Origin: Pedococcus aerophilus
Lineage (GTDB): Bacteria; Actinomycetota; Actinomycetes; Actinomycetales; Dermatophilaceae
Length of the DNA stretch: 64,000 nucleotides
Assembly (NCBI RefSeq): GCF_039532215.1
Contig: NZ_BAAARN010000001.1
Location: forward strand, 559,036 to 623,035
Reading direction: 5' to 3'
Below, one piece after another: positions 45,791 to 54,137 of the stretch (within the stretch, counting starts at the first letter, position 1; each line of letters opens with the position of its first letter). Position numbers and translations under genes: made by a program. The notes beneath the pieces are model-generated. The model saw only the letters and a program-made list of their open reading frames with translations. It did not search any database and was not told where the DNA came from.

Positions 45791-46692
45791 GCACCCAGAC
45801 CACGCCCCGCTCCGACGCGGACACCAGCACCGTCGTCAGCGCCTCCCCGCGCAGTGCGCACGCCACGCGTGCCACGGTGCTCAAGGCGCTCGGCTACACG
45901 CTGCTGACGGTCTTCGCCCTGCTCTACCTCTACCCGTTCGTCATCCAGGTCGGCACGAGCTTCAAGACCGACCCGGACGCGACGGCGGCGCCGCTGAACC
46001 CCTTCCCGTCGACCTTCTCGACCGCCGCCTACAGCGCGCTGTTCGAGCAGGACTTCGCCCTGTGGGCCCGGAACTCGGTCATCGTGACCGTGTTCGTCAC
46101 CGCGGGTCGGGTCTTCTTCGACAGCCTCGCCGGCTACGCCCTGGCACGGATGAAGTTCCGTGGCCGCGGCCTGGTCACGACCGCGCTGATCGCGACGATG
46201 GCGGTCCCGGGCGTCGTCCTGCTCATCCCGAAGTTCTTGGTGCTCAAGCAGATCGGCATCTACGACACGTTCGCCGCGATGATCCTGCCGCTGCTCGCGG
46301 ATGCGGCCGGCATCTTCATCATGAAGCAGTTCTTCGAGTCGATCCCGGTCAGCCTCGAGGAGGCCGCGCGCCTCGACGGGTGCGGTCCGTTCCGGACGTT
46401 CTGGTCGGTGGTCCTGCCGATCGCCAAGCCCGCGCTCATCACCATCACGATCATCTCGTTCCAGTCCTCGTGGAACGAGCTCGGCCACTTCCTGATCTCC
46501 CGGCAGTCCCCCGAGCTCAACACCCTGACCACGGGTGTGGCCGGTCTGCTCACCGGGGCGCTCGGTGCCGGCAACCGGTACCCACTCAAGCTGGCGGCAG
46601 CAGTCCTCATGACGATCCCGGTCGCGGTGATGTTCTTCATCTTCCAGAAGCGCATCATCTCCGGGTCGCTCGAGGGCGGTGTCAAGGAGTAG
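45787..46692 (+). CDS. Sugar ABC transporter permease (MalG type)
   Basis: 301 residues, six membrane segments, beginning ALGYTLLTVFALLYLYPFVIQVGTSFKTD. The EAA loop EEAARLDGCGPFRTFWSVVLPIAKPALITI contacts the ATPase. The C-terminal GSLEGGVKE is typical of carbohydrate permeases of this type. It is the last gene of the operon and is followed by a 12-bp stem terminator. Confidence 0.94.
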   Translation: MSTQTTPRSDADTSTVVSASPRSAHATRATVLKALGYTLLTVFALLYLYPFVIQVGTSFKTDPDATAAPLNPFPSTFSTAAYSALFEQDFALWARNSVIVTVFVTAGRVFFDSLAGYALARMKFRGRGLVTTALIATMAVPGVVLLIPKFLVLKQIGIYDTFAAMILPLLADAAGIFIMKQFFESIPVSLEEAARLDGCGPFRTFWSVVLPIAKPALITITIISFQSSWNELGHFLISRQSPELNTLTTGVAGLLTGALGAGNRYPLKLAAAVLMTIPVAVMFFIFQKRIISGSLEGGVKE

Positions 46693-46721
46693 GGGGTCGG
46701 CCCGGCGGGGCCTCCACAGAC

Positions 46722-46760
46722 GGTGAGCGGGCCGGCGGGGACGTACCCGGCCCGCTCACC
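46722..46760 (+). terminator. Terminator of the sugar ABC operon
   Basis: GGTGAGCGGGCC (46722-46733) pairs with GGCCCGCTCACC (46749-46760) around a 15-nt loop, 30 bp past the stop. Confidence 0.8.
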
Positions 46761-46816
46761 TCCCTGCATACGCGCAAGCTCCCGTCGGGGCACCCCGTTG
46801 CGGCACAGTGGGAGCC

Positions 46817-47449
46817 ATGACCGACACCCACAAGGACAAGCTCCACCGGTACCTCGTCCGGACGCGCGCGTCGGTGCTGTGGAAGGTCGAGGGACTTTCG
46901 GAGTACGACCTGCGGCGCCCGCTCACCGTGACGGGCAGCAACCTGCTCGGGCTGGTCAAGCACCTGGCGATCGTCGAGTCCCGGTACTTCGGTGAGTCGT
47001 TCGGCAGGCCGTTCACCCCGCACCTGCCGTGGTGGGACGACGACCAGCCCGCGGACGGCGACCTGTGGGCGACGGCGGACGAGAGCAGCGCCGAGATCCT
47101 GTCGACGTACCGTGCGGTGACAGCCCATGCCGACGAGACCATCGCGGCGCTGGACCTCGACTCCCCCGGCAACGTGTCGTGGTGGCCCCGGCCCGAGGTG
47201 ACGCTGCACTCGGTCCTCGTCCACGTGGTGGTCGAGACCGCGCGGCACGCCGGCCATGCGGACGTCCTGCGCGAACAGCTCGACGGCCGGGTGGGCGACT
47301 GGGCACCGGATCCCGCCGAAGCGGTGTCCGCGCCGTCCGAGGAGGACGAGCGTCGTTGGGCCGAGCACCGCGCGAGGGTGGAAGCCGCTGCCCGCGAGGG
47401 CGAGAAGGCCGCGGCCGGCGCGTGGTCCGGGCCTGCCGCCAACCGCTGA
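46817..47449 (+). CDS. DinB-family (DUF664) protein
   Basis: A 210-residue four-helix-bundle protein of the DinB/YfiT-like superfamily. Putative metal ligands are H51 in LLGLVKHLAIVESRYFG and the histidine pair in ETARHAGHADVLREQLDG. Members with these three histidines include thiol-dependent transferases (for mycothiol or bacillithiol), but most are uncharacterised. The start ATG at 46817 has GGAG close upstream. A paralogue is at 61239. It is not related to DinB DNA polymerase. Confidence 0.85.
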   Translation: MTDTHKDKLHRYLVRTRASVLWKVEGLSEYDLRRPLTVTGSNLLGLVKHLAIVESRYFGESFGRPFTPHLPWWDDDQPADGDLWATADESSAEILSTYRAVTAHADETIAALDLDSPGNVSWWPRPEVTLHSVLVHVVVETARHAGHADVLREQLDGRVGDWAPDPAEAVSAPSEEDERRWAEHRARVEAAAREGEKAAAGAWSGPAANR

Positions 47450-47468
47450 GCTGCGCTTGACTGGGCCT

Positions 47469-48290
47469 GTGCCTCACGACGACTGGCACATCGACGCGCT
47501 CGACCTCGACGGGTACCTCACGCGTCTGGGGGTCGCTGCCTCGCCGCCCAGCTGGGAGGCGTTGGCGCAGCTGCACGAGGCGCACGTGCGCACCTTCACC
47601 TTCGACAACATCGACGTCGTCCTCGGGCAGCACCCCGGTGTCGGGATCGCGGCCGTGCAGGCGAAGTTCGTCGGTCGTGGTCGCGGCGGTTACTGCTTCG
47701 AGCACAGCACGATCTTCGCCGCAGCCCTGGAGCGCATGGGGTATGCCGTGCGACGTCACCTTGGCCGGGTCGGCGACCCCGAGGCGGGCACCCAGCAGGG
47801 ACGCACGCACATGGTCGTCGAGGTCGCTCTCGACGGCGAGCGGCTGCTCTGCGACCCGGAGTTCGGGATGAGCCTGCTGCGCCCCATACCGCTGCGCGAC
47901 GGGGCCGAGGAGGAGCAGGCGCCCGGGTGGGCCTACCGGGTGCACCGGTCGGACACGGGCTGGGCGTTGTGGCGACGGCGCGACGAGGGCTGGGAGATCA
48001 TGCACACCACCGATGAGCTCGAGGTGCGCCCGGTCGACGTCGTCATCGGGCACCACTACACGAGCACCTTCCCCGACTCCCACTTCCGCAGCGGCGTGAT
48101 CATCACGCGGCACCAGCCTGCTCGCCACGTGACGCTCACCCACGAGGTCGTCACCCTCCGCTCCCCCGGCCGACCGACCGAGCACCGACCGCTGCGCCCG
48201 GGCGAGTTCGAGGAGTGGCTGACCGAGGTCGAGGTGCCGTTGTCGGACGACGAGCGCAGTCGCCTGGTCGAGCGGGTGTCGATGTCCTGA
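47469..48290 (+). CDS. nat: Arylamine N-acetyltransferase
   Basis: A 273-residue NAT-fold enzyme transferring acetyl from acetyl-CoA to arylamines or related acceptors through a Cys-His-Asp triad. Visible residues are C76 in GRGRGGYCFEHS, H114 in GRTHMVVEV and D129 in CDPEFGMSLLRP. Length matches bacterial NATs. In mycobacteria NAT lies near cholesterol catabolism genes; no such genes are here. The GTG at 47469 follows the DinB gene by 19 bp, so co-transcription is possible. Confidence 0.92.
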   Translation: MPHDDWHIDALDLDGYLTRLGVAASPPSWEALAQLHEAHVRTFTFDNIDVVLGQHPGVGIAAVQAKFVGRGRGGYCFEHSTIFAAALERMGYAVRRHLGRVGDPEAGTQQGRTHMVVEVALDGERLLCDPEFGMSLLRPIPLRDGAEEEQAPGWAYRVHRSDTGWALWRRRDEGWEIMHTTDELEVRPVDVVIGHHYTSTFPDSHFRSGVIITRHQPARHVTLTHEVVTLRSPGRPTEHRPLRPGEFEEWLTEVEVPLSDDERSRLVERVSMS

Positions 48291-48330
48291 CCTGCTCGAT
48301 GAGCCTGTCGGTCGACCGGTAGGCAGCGTC

Positions 48331-48759
48331 TCAGCGGCCCCGGGACCTCTGGGGCAAGCCGTGCGCCAGGGCGTACTCGACGAACTCGGCGTGCAGCGCC
48401 CCCGGGACGTCCAGCGCGACCGGCTCACCCTGGGCCGTGACGACGCCGACGACGGCGCCGCGCCGAGCCCGGCCGGGTTCGGCGACTTCAGCGAGCCCTG
48501 ACCACGGCAACGTGCGCCACCGCAGCCAACGACGAAGCCGCACACCGTCATTCGACACGACCGTGCAGTTCCACCAGCTCAGCACCATCGGGACGGCGAA
48601 CAGCAACGAGACCACCAGCGCGCCTGCCTCGAGGTCGGTGGCGGCGACGAGGACCACCCCGACGGCGAGGATCGCCGCGGGGAGCACGACCGCGACCCAT
48701 ACGCGTCCGACGAACACGTGCGTGCCCTCGACAGCACCGCTCGAACGATCCCTGACCAC
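48331..48759 (-). CDS. Small membrane protein with bacterial PH-like domain
   Basis: 142 residues. Two membrane segments (VWVAVVLPAAILAVGVVLVAAT and AGALVVSLLFAVPMVLSWW) precede a short C-terminal PH-like part (CTVVSNDGVRLRRWLRWRTLPWSGLAEVAEPGRARRGAVVGVVTAQGEPVALDV). GTG start. Function unknown; such proteins are common in actinobacteria. It converges with the NAT gene. Confidence 0.7.
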   Translation of the reverse strand: MVRDRSSGAVEGTHVFVGRVWVAVVLPAAILAVGVVLVAATDLEAGALVVSLLFAVPMVLSWWNCTVVSNDGVRLRRWLRWRTLPWSGLAEVAEPGRARRGAVVGVVTAQGEPVALDVPGALHAEFVEYALAHGLPQRSRGR

Positions 48760-48825
48760 GTTTCTCCCCTGTCCCCCAAGAGCCTCCCAGCGTCGGCACG
48801 GCCCACACTCTCCCCTGATGAGGAC

Positions 48826-49779
48826 TCAGTCGTCCATGGCCTCGATGCCGAGCTCGTCCAGCTCGCCCATCCGCGACCGCAGCCGTTCGACGAGCGCGGG
48901 GTCGGCGGGCGGGTAGTCCGTGACCTCCTCGACGACGCGCAGCGCCTCCGTCGTGCGGTAGGAGCGCGTGGGGTTGCCAGGGAAGCGCTTGTCGGTGACG
49001 TTCGGGTCGTCCTCGATGGTGCCGAGCGGTTCGACGCGGTAGACGCGAGGGGGTCCGTCGCCACGGGCGAGCGCGGCAGCGAGCGGGGCGCCCTCGGCCG
49101 AGGACGTGATGTAGACGTGCTTCGACGGGCGCTGCGAGCCGTAGTTCGACCGCCAGCCGGGCGTCAGAAGGTCCCCGACCGACACGTCCGCCCTGGTGCC
49201 ATGGAAGAACGGACCGGGGTCGTCCACGACCCGCGGGACCGGGCGCGGGTCGCGCAGCAGGCTGTCGAGCCGGGCGGTGAGGACAGCGGTGCGGCTGCGG
49301 CCCTTCGGTGCCCGCGGGTAGCGCGACAGCACGTCGAGCACCACGGGCGTGGCGCGCTTCGCCGACGCGTCGAGGAGGTACTCGGCCACCACCGGGTCCT
49401 CACCGCGCGAGAGCTCCCCAGCGCGCGCCGCATGGACCGCCGCACCGAGGATGTGCCGGAGCTGGGTGTGGTTGGCGAGCGGGTGCAGGTATGCCGCGGC
49501 AGCAGCATCGCCCGCGGCCGTCGCTGCGTGCCGGGCGGGCTCGTCGGGGGCGTCCTTCGCCGCGCGGTGGGCGTCCGCCGCCGTCGCGCGCTGCAACCGG
49601 GAACGCGGCGCTCCCTCGGCGAAAGCCCTCGCTGCGTCCAGCGCAGCGGACGGGCGTGGGTCGTCCGGCACGGCCTTGGTGAACAGGACGAGCGCCGGCT
49701 CGGCGCACGCGGCGGCGTAGGCGGCCACGGCCCGCAGCTCGTCCATCGTCAGCTCGAAGTCTGGCTGGCTCGGCGGCAT
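48826..49779 (-). CDS. arr: Fusion: Imm5-like N-terminal domain and rifampin ADP-ribosyltransferase (Arr)
   Basis: 317 residues. The C-terminal 130 residues match Arr, which inactivates rifampicin by NAD-dependent ADP-ribosylation: FFHGTRADVSVGDLLTPGWRSNYG, SKHVYITSSAEGAPLAAALARG, PRVYRVEPLGTIEDDPNVTDKRFPGNPTRSYRTTEALRVVEEVTDY. The H-G-T and E-D-D-P-N-x-T-D-K-x-F-P-G-N-P-T-x-S-Y-R blocks are intact. The N-terminal 170 residues are alanine-rich helices (ELRAVAAYAAACAEPALVLFTKAVPDDPRPSAALDAARAFAEG), resembling an Imm5-like putative immunity domain. Stand-alone Arr is about 140 residues, so this is a fusion. Resistance is plausible but unproven. Confidence 0.85.
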   Translation of the reverse strand: MPPSQPDFELTMDELRAVAAYAAACAEPALVLFTKAVPDDPRPSAALDAARAFAEGAPRSRLQRATAADAHRAAKDAPDEPARHAATAAGDAAAAAYLHPLANHTQLRHILGAAVHAARAGELSRGEDPVVAEYLLDASAKRATPVVLDVLSRYPRAPKGRSRTAVLTARLDSLLRDPRPVPRVVDDPGPFFHGTRADVSVGDLLTPGWRSNYGSQRPSKHVYITSSAEGAPLAAALARGDGPPRVYRVEPLGTIEDDPNVTDKRFPGNPTRSYRTTEALRVVEEVTDYPPADPALVERLRSRMGELDELGIEAMDD

Positions 49780-49788
49780 CGGTCCGGC

Positions 49789-50124
49789 TCAGTCCTTCGT
49801 CGGCGTGGAGCCGCCCGCCACCTCGTAGTTCCAGACCTCGCTGTGGGTCGAGACCGGACGCGGTGCTTCTCCGCCGGCGCGCTCGACGGCCGACCGGTGC
49901 CCCTCGGCGAAACCGGGCGAGCTCACCCAGCCCTGGAACGACTCCTCGTCACGCCAGCGGGTGATGACGAGCCACTGCTCCCGGTCATCGGTCGGGCGCA
50001 GCAGCTCGAAACCCTCGAAGCCGTCGGCACCGTCGACCGCTCCGGCCCGTGCGGCGAAGCGGTGGGCGAGCTCGTCGCCGGATCCGGCAGGGACGGTGAT
50101 GGCGTTGATCTTGATGGTGGTCAC
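49789..50124 (-). CDS. MhuD-like antibiotic-biosynthesis-monooxygenase-fold protein
   Basis: 111 residues, ABM ferredoxin-like fold. The run [63 protein letters not shown] closely follows the pattern of mycobacterial MhuD, a haem-degrading monooxygenase. This includes the Asn of KINAI, a Trp in the RW-x(2)-E-x(2)-F-x-x-W segment, and a histidine ([10 protein letters not shown]) where the haem ligand sits. A haem-degrading or related role is therefore likely. It is 9 bp upstream of the Arr fusion on the same strand. Confidence 0.8.
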   Translation of the reverse strand: MTTIKINAITVPAGSGDELAHRFAARAGAVDGADGFEGFELLRPTDDREQWLVITRWRDEESFQGWVSSPGFAEGHRSAVERAGGEAPRPVSTHSEVWNYEVAGGSTPTKD

Positions 50125-50228
50125 CCGCCCAGCCTGCCACTGCGCCGCACAGCCCGACCAGCGTTGCCCCCGGCAGGTGCCCGGCCACCGCCCGGGTGCC
50201 TGCTCCGCTCCTCGGGCAGACTGGTGAC

Positions 50229-50606
50229 ATGGCCCGACCTCCCCTGCCGTCCAAGCCCTGCGCCCGGTGCGGTCGAACCATCACCTGGCGCAAGGCTTGG
50301 GCTCGCGACTGGGACTCGGTGCGCTGGTGCTCGGACAGCTGCCGCAAGCACGGCCTGAGCGACGTCGATCGAAAGCTCGAGGCGTCCCTGGAGTCGCTGC
50401 TGGACGGGCGGTCGGCCAGCTCGTCGGTGTGCCCGTCGGAGGCGGCGCGCGCCGTCGGTGCGGACGACTGGTCCGACCTGATGGAGCCGGCACGGATGGC
50501 CGCCCGACGGCTGGTGGCAGCGGGGCGCGCCGAGATCACCCAGGGCGGACAGGTCGTCGACCCGAGCAAGTTCAAGGGCCCGATCCGGGTACGCCGACCC
50601 CGTTGA
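50229..50606 (+). CDS. DUF2256 plus DUF3253 protein
   Basis: 125 residues. An N-terminal zinc-ribbon DUF2256 ([34 protein letters not shown], four cysteines) is joined to a DUF3253 winged-helix-like domain ([65 protein letters not shown]). Such fusions occur in several bacteria, often near photolyase-like genes, but the role is unknown. ATG at 50229; a single gene divergent from the MhuD-like gene. Confidence 0.85.
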   Translation: MARPPLPSKPCARCGRTITWRKAWARDWDSVRWCSDSCRKHGLSDVDRKLEASLESLLDGRSASSSVCPSEAARAVGADDWSDLMEPARMAARRLVAAGRAEITQGGQVVDPSKFKGPIRVRRPR

Positions 50607-50662
50607 GGTCGAGGTCGGCGCCCTGACGGGTCAAAGCCTTCGTGCGCGGTGCAGCGTTCCGC

Positions 50663-51604
50663 TCACACCCTTTCGACGCGGTCGGCCTGCGGTCCTCGAT
50701 CGCTCTGTCGCACCTGGTACCTGACCCGGTCGCCCTGGTACAGCTCCTCGCCGTCCCGGATCACCGACACGTGCATGAACAGGTCAGCGCCGCCGGCGTC
50801 CGGGGTGATGAACCCGAAACCCCGCTCCGCGTCATACCGCGCGACCACACCCTCGCCACCGCGTGCCGGGACGTCGGACGCCCCACGGTGCCCCGACCGG
50901 GCGCGGGTCGTCGACGACGCGGGGCCCCGCTGCGCGGAGCTGCGCGCGAGGCGCACACCGCGAGCTTGCGGGCCCTTGTCGCTCATGACGACGTCGTAGG
51001 TCACCCGGTCACCCTCGTCCAACCCGAGCAGGCCGTCGGCCAGCTCCCGGACGTGGACGAAGACATCGGGGTCACCCGACTCGGGGGTGATGAACCCGAA
51101 ACCCTTGTCGCCGTCGTACCAGGACACGGTGCCGTCAGCCCCGTCCGAGGCCACTGCCTGCTGGGCGGCCTGGGCTCCCAGGGGGAGGAGGTGGTCAGCC
51201 TGCGGTCCCCTCTCGCCGTCGACGACGAGGAACGCCACCCGCTGCCCCTCCGAGACCACACCGCCGCCCACGATGGCCGAGCTGTGCACGAAGACCTCGG
51301 CGCCACCGCCGTCGGGGGTGGCGAAGCCGTAGCCCTTGGCAGGCTCGTACCAGGACACGGTGCCGAGCACGCCCAGCGGTGCATCGGCAGCCTGGTCGGC
51401 CGTGACCCTGACGCGCCGCGCCTGCGGCCCACGGTCCCCCTCGCCGATCTCGAACTCGACCACCTGCCCCTCCCGGAGCACCTTCATCGCGTCGTTGCTG
51501 ACGATCTCGGACGCATGGACGTAGAGGTCGTCTGCCCCCTGCCCGAGGGCGATGAAGCCGAACCCTCGATCTGTGTCGAACCAGCGGACGGTTCCCTCGG
51601 TCAC
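50663..51604 (-). CDS. Protein with four cold-shock domains
   Basis: 313 residues. Four CSD units each start with a TVRWFDTDRGFGFI-type RNP1 strand: TVRWFDTDRGFGFIAL, TVSWYEPAKGYGFATP, TVSWYDGDKGFGFITP and VVARYDAERGFGFITP. Each has an RNP2-like LYVHAS/VFVHSS/VFVHVR/LFMHVS and ends RGPQA. A basic Ser/Arg-rich linker separates units three and four. Ordinary Csp proteins have one domain of about 70 residues. Four in tandem could bind a long single-stranded RNA or DNA. GTG start. It borders the accessory island that begins about 51.65 kb. Confidence 0.92.
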   Translation of the reverse strand: MTEGTVRWFDTDRGFGFIALGQGADDLYVHASEIVSNDAMKVLREGQVVEFEIGEGDRGPQARRVRVTADQAADAPLGVLGTVSWYEPAKGYGFATPDGGGAEVFVHSSAIVGGGVVSEGQRVAFLVVDGERGPQADHLLPLGAQAAQQAVASDGADGTVSWYDGDKGFGFITPESGDPDVFVHVRELADGLLGLDEGDRVTYDVVMSDKGPQARGVRLARSSAQRGPASSTTRARSGHRGASDVPARGGEGVVARYDAERGFGFITPDAGGADLFMHVSVIRDGEELYQGDRVRYQVRQSDRGPQADRVERV

Positions 51605-52069
51605 GGCTGACTCCTTGTCAAAAACTGCGGTCGGTGTTACCCCAAGTGTCCCCGACGCAGCACGACTCGCGTCACGGCCTCAGGAGATGGTGACAACCGG
51701 GGCAAGTCCCCCACGGCGTCATCGACGGCATCCCGACTCGCACGGACAACGGCATTATCCAACGTCTGCGGTAGCCCGACAGGCGGCGGAAAGACGCGGC
51801 CCTGCGGCGGTCCGCTTTTTTGGGGTTGTGATTCCCTTGGCCTCACCAACAGATGCGCTACTGGGGGATGATCCGGGAGAAGCGGAACATCAGCTCCGGT
51901 CGTTTGAGGTTGCCAGTGTCGAATACGAAACACCTATCCCGCAAGGAGGCGCACGCCGCGACGCTTGGCGCCAATGGGCCGGGGGATGCGTCGGGTGAAC
52001 CGAACGCGCCTCGACCACCGCCCGGCTACAGTGCAAGATGGATTGTCGACAAGGCAGCAGGGAGTCAAT
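51605..52069. other. Non-coding left edge of the accessory island
   Basis: No gene recognised. Holds the motif copy at 51782-51796, with CGTCT about 22 bp before it that can pair with its AGACG end. A short GC hairpin (GCGG-CGGT-CCGC) then runs into six T, a possible terminator at about 51804-51821. Base composition becomes more AT-rich and irregular than in the flanking core genes. Confidence 0.5.
51782..51796 (+). repeat. Recurring intergenic motif, copy 4
   Basis: GGCGGCGGAAAGACG, identical to copy 1 at 161-175, 51.6 kb away. It begins the array of accessory genes. Confidence 0.7.
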
Positions 52070-52711
52070 GTGACCGTGGCGGAGAGCCCAGTGGATGCCA
52101 CCAGCTGGTGGACTACCTGGGGAGCCACATGGGTCCAGACACTAGGCGCCCTCATCGCCGCCCTCATCGCGGTCGCATGGACCGTGCACGTCCAGCGAAA
52201 GGAGGGCTTCAAGCAGCGTCAAATCACAGCCGCGTCGGACGTGATCATCAACTCTTTCCACGTGGTGCGCTACTGCCACCGCAACGCCGACCTAATGCGC
52301 GACTATGACTCTAAGTTCGACACCAGCCTACGAGCGTGGAGCATCGACCTACTTCACCAGGACGGAAGGCGCATCCTGCCTCAGCTTCGAAAGGAAGGCC
52401 GGGCGTTCGTGCAGGAAGCGCTGCAATGGAGAGTGCGACTGCAGAAGGATGCCTTGAGAATCGCGGCAGACATGGAGGACGGACGCGGTGACCTTCACCT
52501 GATACACCGAGGCCCTGAACTGGACGAGCTGCGGAACCATGCGCGAACGTTCGCCAACTTTGTGACGGCATGGTCGGCCGAGCCGTGGTGGTGGCGTCGG
52601 AGGCGATTGGTCGTAGCGATGACGAAGGCGCGGACTGGCTGGTGGGGCAACGACGACCTCGGAACTTTCCTGAATCACGACTGGCCTACCGGCGGTAAGC
52701 CGGGGGCCTAG
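52070..52711 (+). CDS. Accessory membrane-anchored protein, unrecognised
   Basis: 213 residues from a GTG with GGGAG 5 nt upstream. A membrane segment near the N-terminus (TWVQTLGALIAALIAVAWTVHV) is followed by a cytoplasmic helical domain rich in Arg, Trp and His (KEGFKQRQITAASDVIINSFHVVRYCHRN, FVQEALQWRVRLQKDALRIAADMED, AWSAEPWWWRRRRLVVAMTKAR). No enzyme motif is seen. A single-gene unit between motif copies 4 and 5. Codons are less GC-biased than the core genes, suggesting transfer. A membrane effector or sensor of a defence system is possible but not shown. Confidence 0.6.
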   Translation: MTVAESPVDATSWWTTWGATWVQTLGALIAALIAVAWTVHVQRKEGFKQRQITAASDVIINSFHVVRYCHRNADLMRDYDSKFDTSLRAWSIDLLHQDGRRILPQLRKEGRAFVQEALQWRVRLQKDALRIAADMEDGRGDLHLIHRGPELDELRNHARTFANFVTAWSAEPWWWRRRRLVVAMTKARTGWWGNDDLGTFLNHDWPTGGKPGA

Positions 52712-53161
52712 AGACTTCAATGCCGGCCGGCATCGAAGCCTGCGAGCCTCTTAACGCGCGGTGCCAGCGGGCCAAGGGTCTGAAACAACTCGCCCAATCG
52801 GACACTGCAACAGCGTCCAGCTCGCGGCGGTAAGACGTGCCGCAAGACCTGCGTCCGAGCCGACGTTCCGTCAGGGCGTGGCCTGGCCCTAATAGGACCG
52901 GCGGCTGCGCCAGCGCCCAAGAACTGAGCATCAAGTTAGAGCCGGGTGTCGTCACGCTGCGAGGAGCATTAAGAACTGAGCCAGTTACTCGCCGGTTCTG
53001 CTGCCTTTGCCGAAAGCGAGACAGTCCCACGTTGGCAGCGACCGGCGTCGCCAAGACGTGAAACCATCGGCGACCGCGGGCATAACCCGAGATGACCGCT
53101 TCGTCACCTAGGGTTTGCCCCAACGTCGCACCGAACGCGGCACTGTTGAAGGGTGGGGGAC
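52712..53161. other. Non-coding gap with motif copy 5
   Basis: 450 bp without a convincing gene. Motif copy 5 lies 112 bp after the preceding stop. The rest has no repeat or hairpin I can support strongly. Confidence 0.5.
52823..52837 (+). repeat. Recurring intergenic motif, copy 5
   Basis: CGCGGCGGTAAGACG, identical to copy 8 at 55764-55778. CGTC 9 bp before it can pair with its GACG end, and its GCGGC can pair with GCCGC just after it. Confidence 0.7.
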
Positions 53162-53620
53162 GTGCAAAGCCGACGGGGTGTTTTCGCGGTGCTGCTAGTG
53201 GGGCTGATGGGTGCATGCGGAGAAGGCGCGGAAGATCAGGACGTGAACGCAGGTAGCCAAGACAAGTCGCCGACGGTGAGCCGGTCGACTGGAGTCGACA
53301 CGGCGGCGTGGATCCGAGAGCTAGCTATTGCCGGCGTCACTGACCTAGATATGTCCAAGGTTGAGGCGCTCACAAGGGACATGTGCGATGACAGCCAAGA
53401 GGAGCTGACGACGTTCGCCAGCCTGCAGAAGGACGCAGGAGAACCAATGGATGTGCTGCGGATCAACTTCCGCTTTGTCTGTCCCGACCAGGTGGACAAG
53501 CTGCAGGCCGCTGAAGCCCAACTCGAGAACGCAACAGACTCCGTGCAGGAGGCGTGTGACATGGAACCAACTGCCCGCACACAGGACCAACAGCAGCTCG
53601 CTGAACTCATGGGTTGTTAG
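53162..53620 (+). CDS. Accessory small lipoprotein, DUF732-like
   Basis: 152 residues. The start is probably the GTG at 53162, after GGTGGGGG; an in-frame GTG at 53153 is also possible. Lipoprotein signal QSRRGVFAVLLVGLMGAC with lipobox M-G-A-C. The exported part has AAWIRELAIAGVTDLDMSKVEALTRDMCDD, resembling the DUF732 pattern of secreted actinobacterial proteins (a hydrophobic helix, a gap, then A/L-x(4)-C), and other cysteines (C in RFVC, EACD, final GC). Function unknown. Single-gene unit between motif copies 5 and 6. Confidence 0.6.
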   Translation: MQSRRGVFAVLLVGLMGACGEGAEDQDVNAGSQDKSPTVSRSTGVDTAAWIRELAIAGVTDLDMSKVEALTRDMCDDSQEELTTFASLQKDAGEPMDVLRINFRFVCPDQVDKLQAAEAQLENATDSVQEACDMEPTARTQDQQQLAELMGC

Positions 53621-54137
53621 GGACTTAAAGAATTGCTAACGCCCTACAGCACCTCGGCGGCAGCCGAATAGCAGATCCCGAACCTGCGACCCACCCAGTC
53701 CCGTCGACTTACTACCTCGGCAAGGCACACGACACCAACCGCGGCGATGCTGCTGCTCTTCGATCGAATGCCGTCAGGGACTCGACCTCAGGCTCGGACA
53801 CGCGGCCATCCCGCCGCCCTCCGCGTCATGCGTCAAGGACGCCCAGCGCTACGACAGACTCCTGAGAAGGACCTTTCGACGTCAGGGTCGACCGCGTTGA
53901 CGACGGCGTCACAACTGGGCGTCCAGGATCCGAGCCCATGAGTCGACCCGCGACAAAATGTGTAACGGCGCGAAAGAGCGAAGGCAGCGGTAAGACGCAT
54001 CGTGGCATATCGCGGTCATCGAGGCCCTGGGCTGCGGCAGACTATGACCGAGCCCTTCGAGTCAATTGTCGTCAATCGCCAGGCGGCCACGCGTCGACTC
54101 GGCCACGCTCGTTTCGACGGGATCTTGGGAGGTCGGA
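53621..54137. other. Non-coding gap with motif copy 6
   Basis: 517 bp without a supported gene. Motif copy 6 is at 53983-53997. No recognisable RNA or transposon. A broken gene too degenerate to identify cannot be excluded. Confidence 0.5.
53983..53997 (+). repeat. Recurring intergenic motif, copy 6
   Basis: GGCAGCGGTAAGACG, matching the GCGGTAAGACG core of copies 5 and 8. Confidence 0.6.

Noticed and set aside
46817-47449. Reading the two DinB-family proteins as DNA polymerase IV
   Set aside because: Both are short four-helix DUF664 proteins with spaced histidines; no polymerase motifs are present.
52712-54137. Small open frames in the island gaps
   Set aside because: Several frames of 60-80 codons lack Shine-Dalgarno sequences and family-like sequence, and they overlap on both strands.
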